Source of the DNA: Bacteroidales bacterium UBA1714
GTDB taxonomy: Bacteria; Bacteroidota; Bacteroidia; Bacteroidales; Paludibacteraceae
Direction of reading: 5' to 3'
DNA: 49,719 nucleotides
Assembly (NCBI GenBank): GCA_002317295.1
Contig: DCIY01000025.1
Span: 1-49,719, forward strand
Part shown: positions 49,710 through 49,719 of the stretch, piece after piece
Position numbering within the stretch: the stretch's first letter is position 1
Layout of the letters: every line of letters starts with the position of its first letter
Translations under genes and position numbers: made by a program
Notes under the pieces: generated by a model
What the model was told of the DNA's origin: nothing
Database searches by the model: none
What the model saw: only the letters and a program-made list of their open reading frames with translations

Positions 49710-49719
49710 GGCCTCCGGC
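49684..49719. repeat. ATTTCATC array at the recN end, cut by the window edge
   Basis: Three 8-nt units of the type ATTTCATC span the recN stop, followed by GCC-TCC-GGC, the start of another mini-hairpin. The array continues beyond the window. Confidence 0.6.

Noticed and set aside
1..49719. tRNA, rRNA, insertion sequence or prophage genes
   Set aside because: Gaps between genes are short and were read through; no tRNA T-loop context, transposase or integrase was found.

Overview
The window looks like a chromosomal segment of a Bacteroidota bacterium, most likely of the order Bacteroidales. Three things point that way. Promoters carry the Bacteroidetes-type -7 box TAnnTTTG with a TTTGC/CTTGC-like -33 box 19 nt upstream, seen ten times. 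Shine-Dalgarno sites are mostly absent. The gene families are typical of the phylum: a DUF2723/GT117 membrane protein, DUF2851, DUF4831, a DUF4835/PorD-type protein, Na+-NQR, pyruvate phosphate dikinase, and an LptF/G permease beside ribBA. Genus and species cannot be judged from sequence reading alone.

Layout. 1-330 is the 5' part of an MBOAT O-acyltransferase running off the left edge. 331-720 is a structured non-coding stretch. 721-1253 is a YoeB-type toxin with an unusual antitoxin. 1254-1620 is a repeat-rich gap. 1621-5836 holds a COG0523 metallochaperone GTPase and a DUF2723 protein (minus strand). 5955-17883 is a compact Wzx/Wzy-type polysaccharide locus (plus strand): a UDP-HexNAc 6-dehydrogenase, flippase, four glycosyltransferases, polymerase, SDR, WecA/WbpL-like initiating transferase and WbpM-like 4,6-dehydratase; ftsY follows 5 nt later. 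18852-24388 is a minus-strand operon: a DPM1/GtrB-like glycosyltransferase, cdd, an LptF/G permease, ribBA and a low-complexity lipoprotein-like protein. 24554-28603 runs on the plus strand: a Crp-family regulator, a hypothetical gene and ppdK. 28679-30276 (minus) carries a short ComEC and a Dabb protein. 30434-41270 (plus) looks like one ten-gene unit: an outer-membrane-type protein, phosphoesterase, D-2-hydroxyacid dehydrogenase, pepT, gcvT and nqrABCDEF, closed by a strong terminator. 41407-44894 (minus) has DUF2851, a FemAB/GNAT-like protein and an aspartate-type aminotransferase. 45024-49709 (plus) has tilS, aroE, DUF4831, a PorD-type protein and recN.

The most unusual feature is spread over the whole window: at least eleven short arrays made of a 6-9 nt tandem linker (AATGCAG, TTAACC(T), CTCTAGAAC, ACGAC, ATTTCATC and others), several of them interrupted by perfect mini-hairpins with 3-7 nt loops (GCCACATTTGTGGC, GCCACGATAGTGGC, GCCCGAAGGGC, GGACAGCGTCC, GGGCAAAGCCC). 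They fill short intergenic gaps, often supply the stop codon or upstream region of a neighbouring gene, and sit in frame inside at least four genes (gcvT, comEC, the FemAB-like gene and the DUF2851 gene). I see no transposase, CRISPR array, rRNA or tRNA gene in the window.
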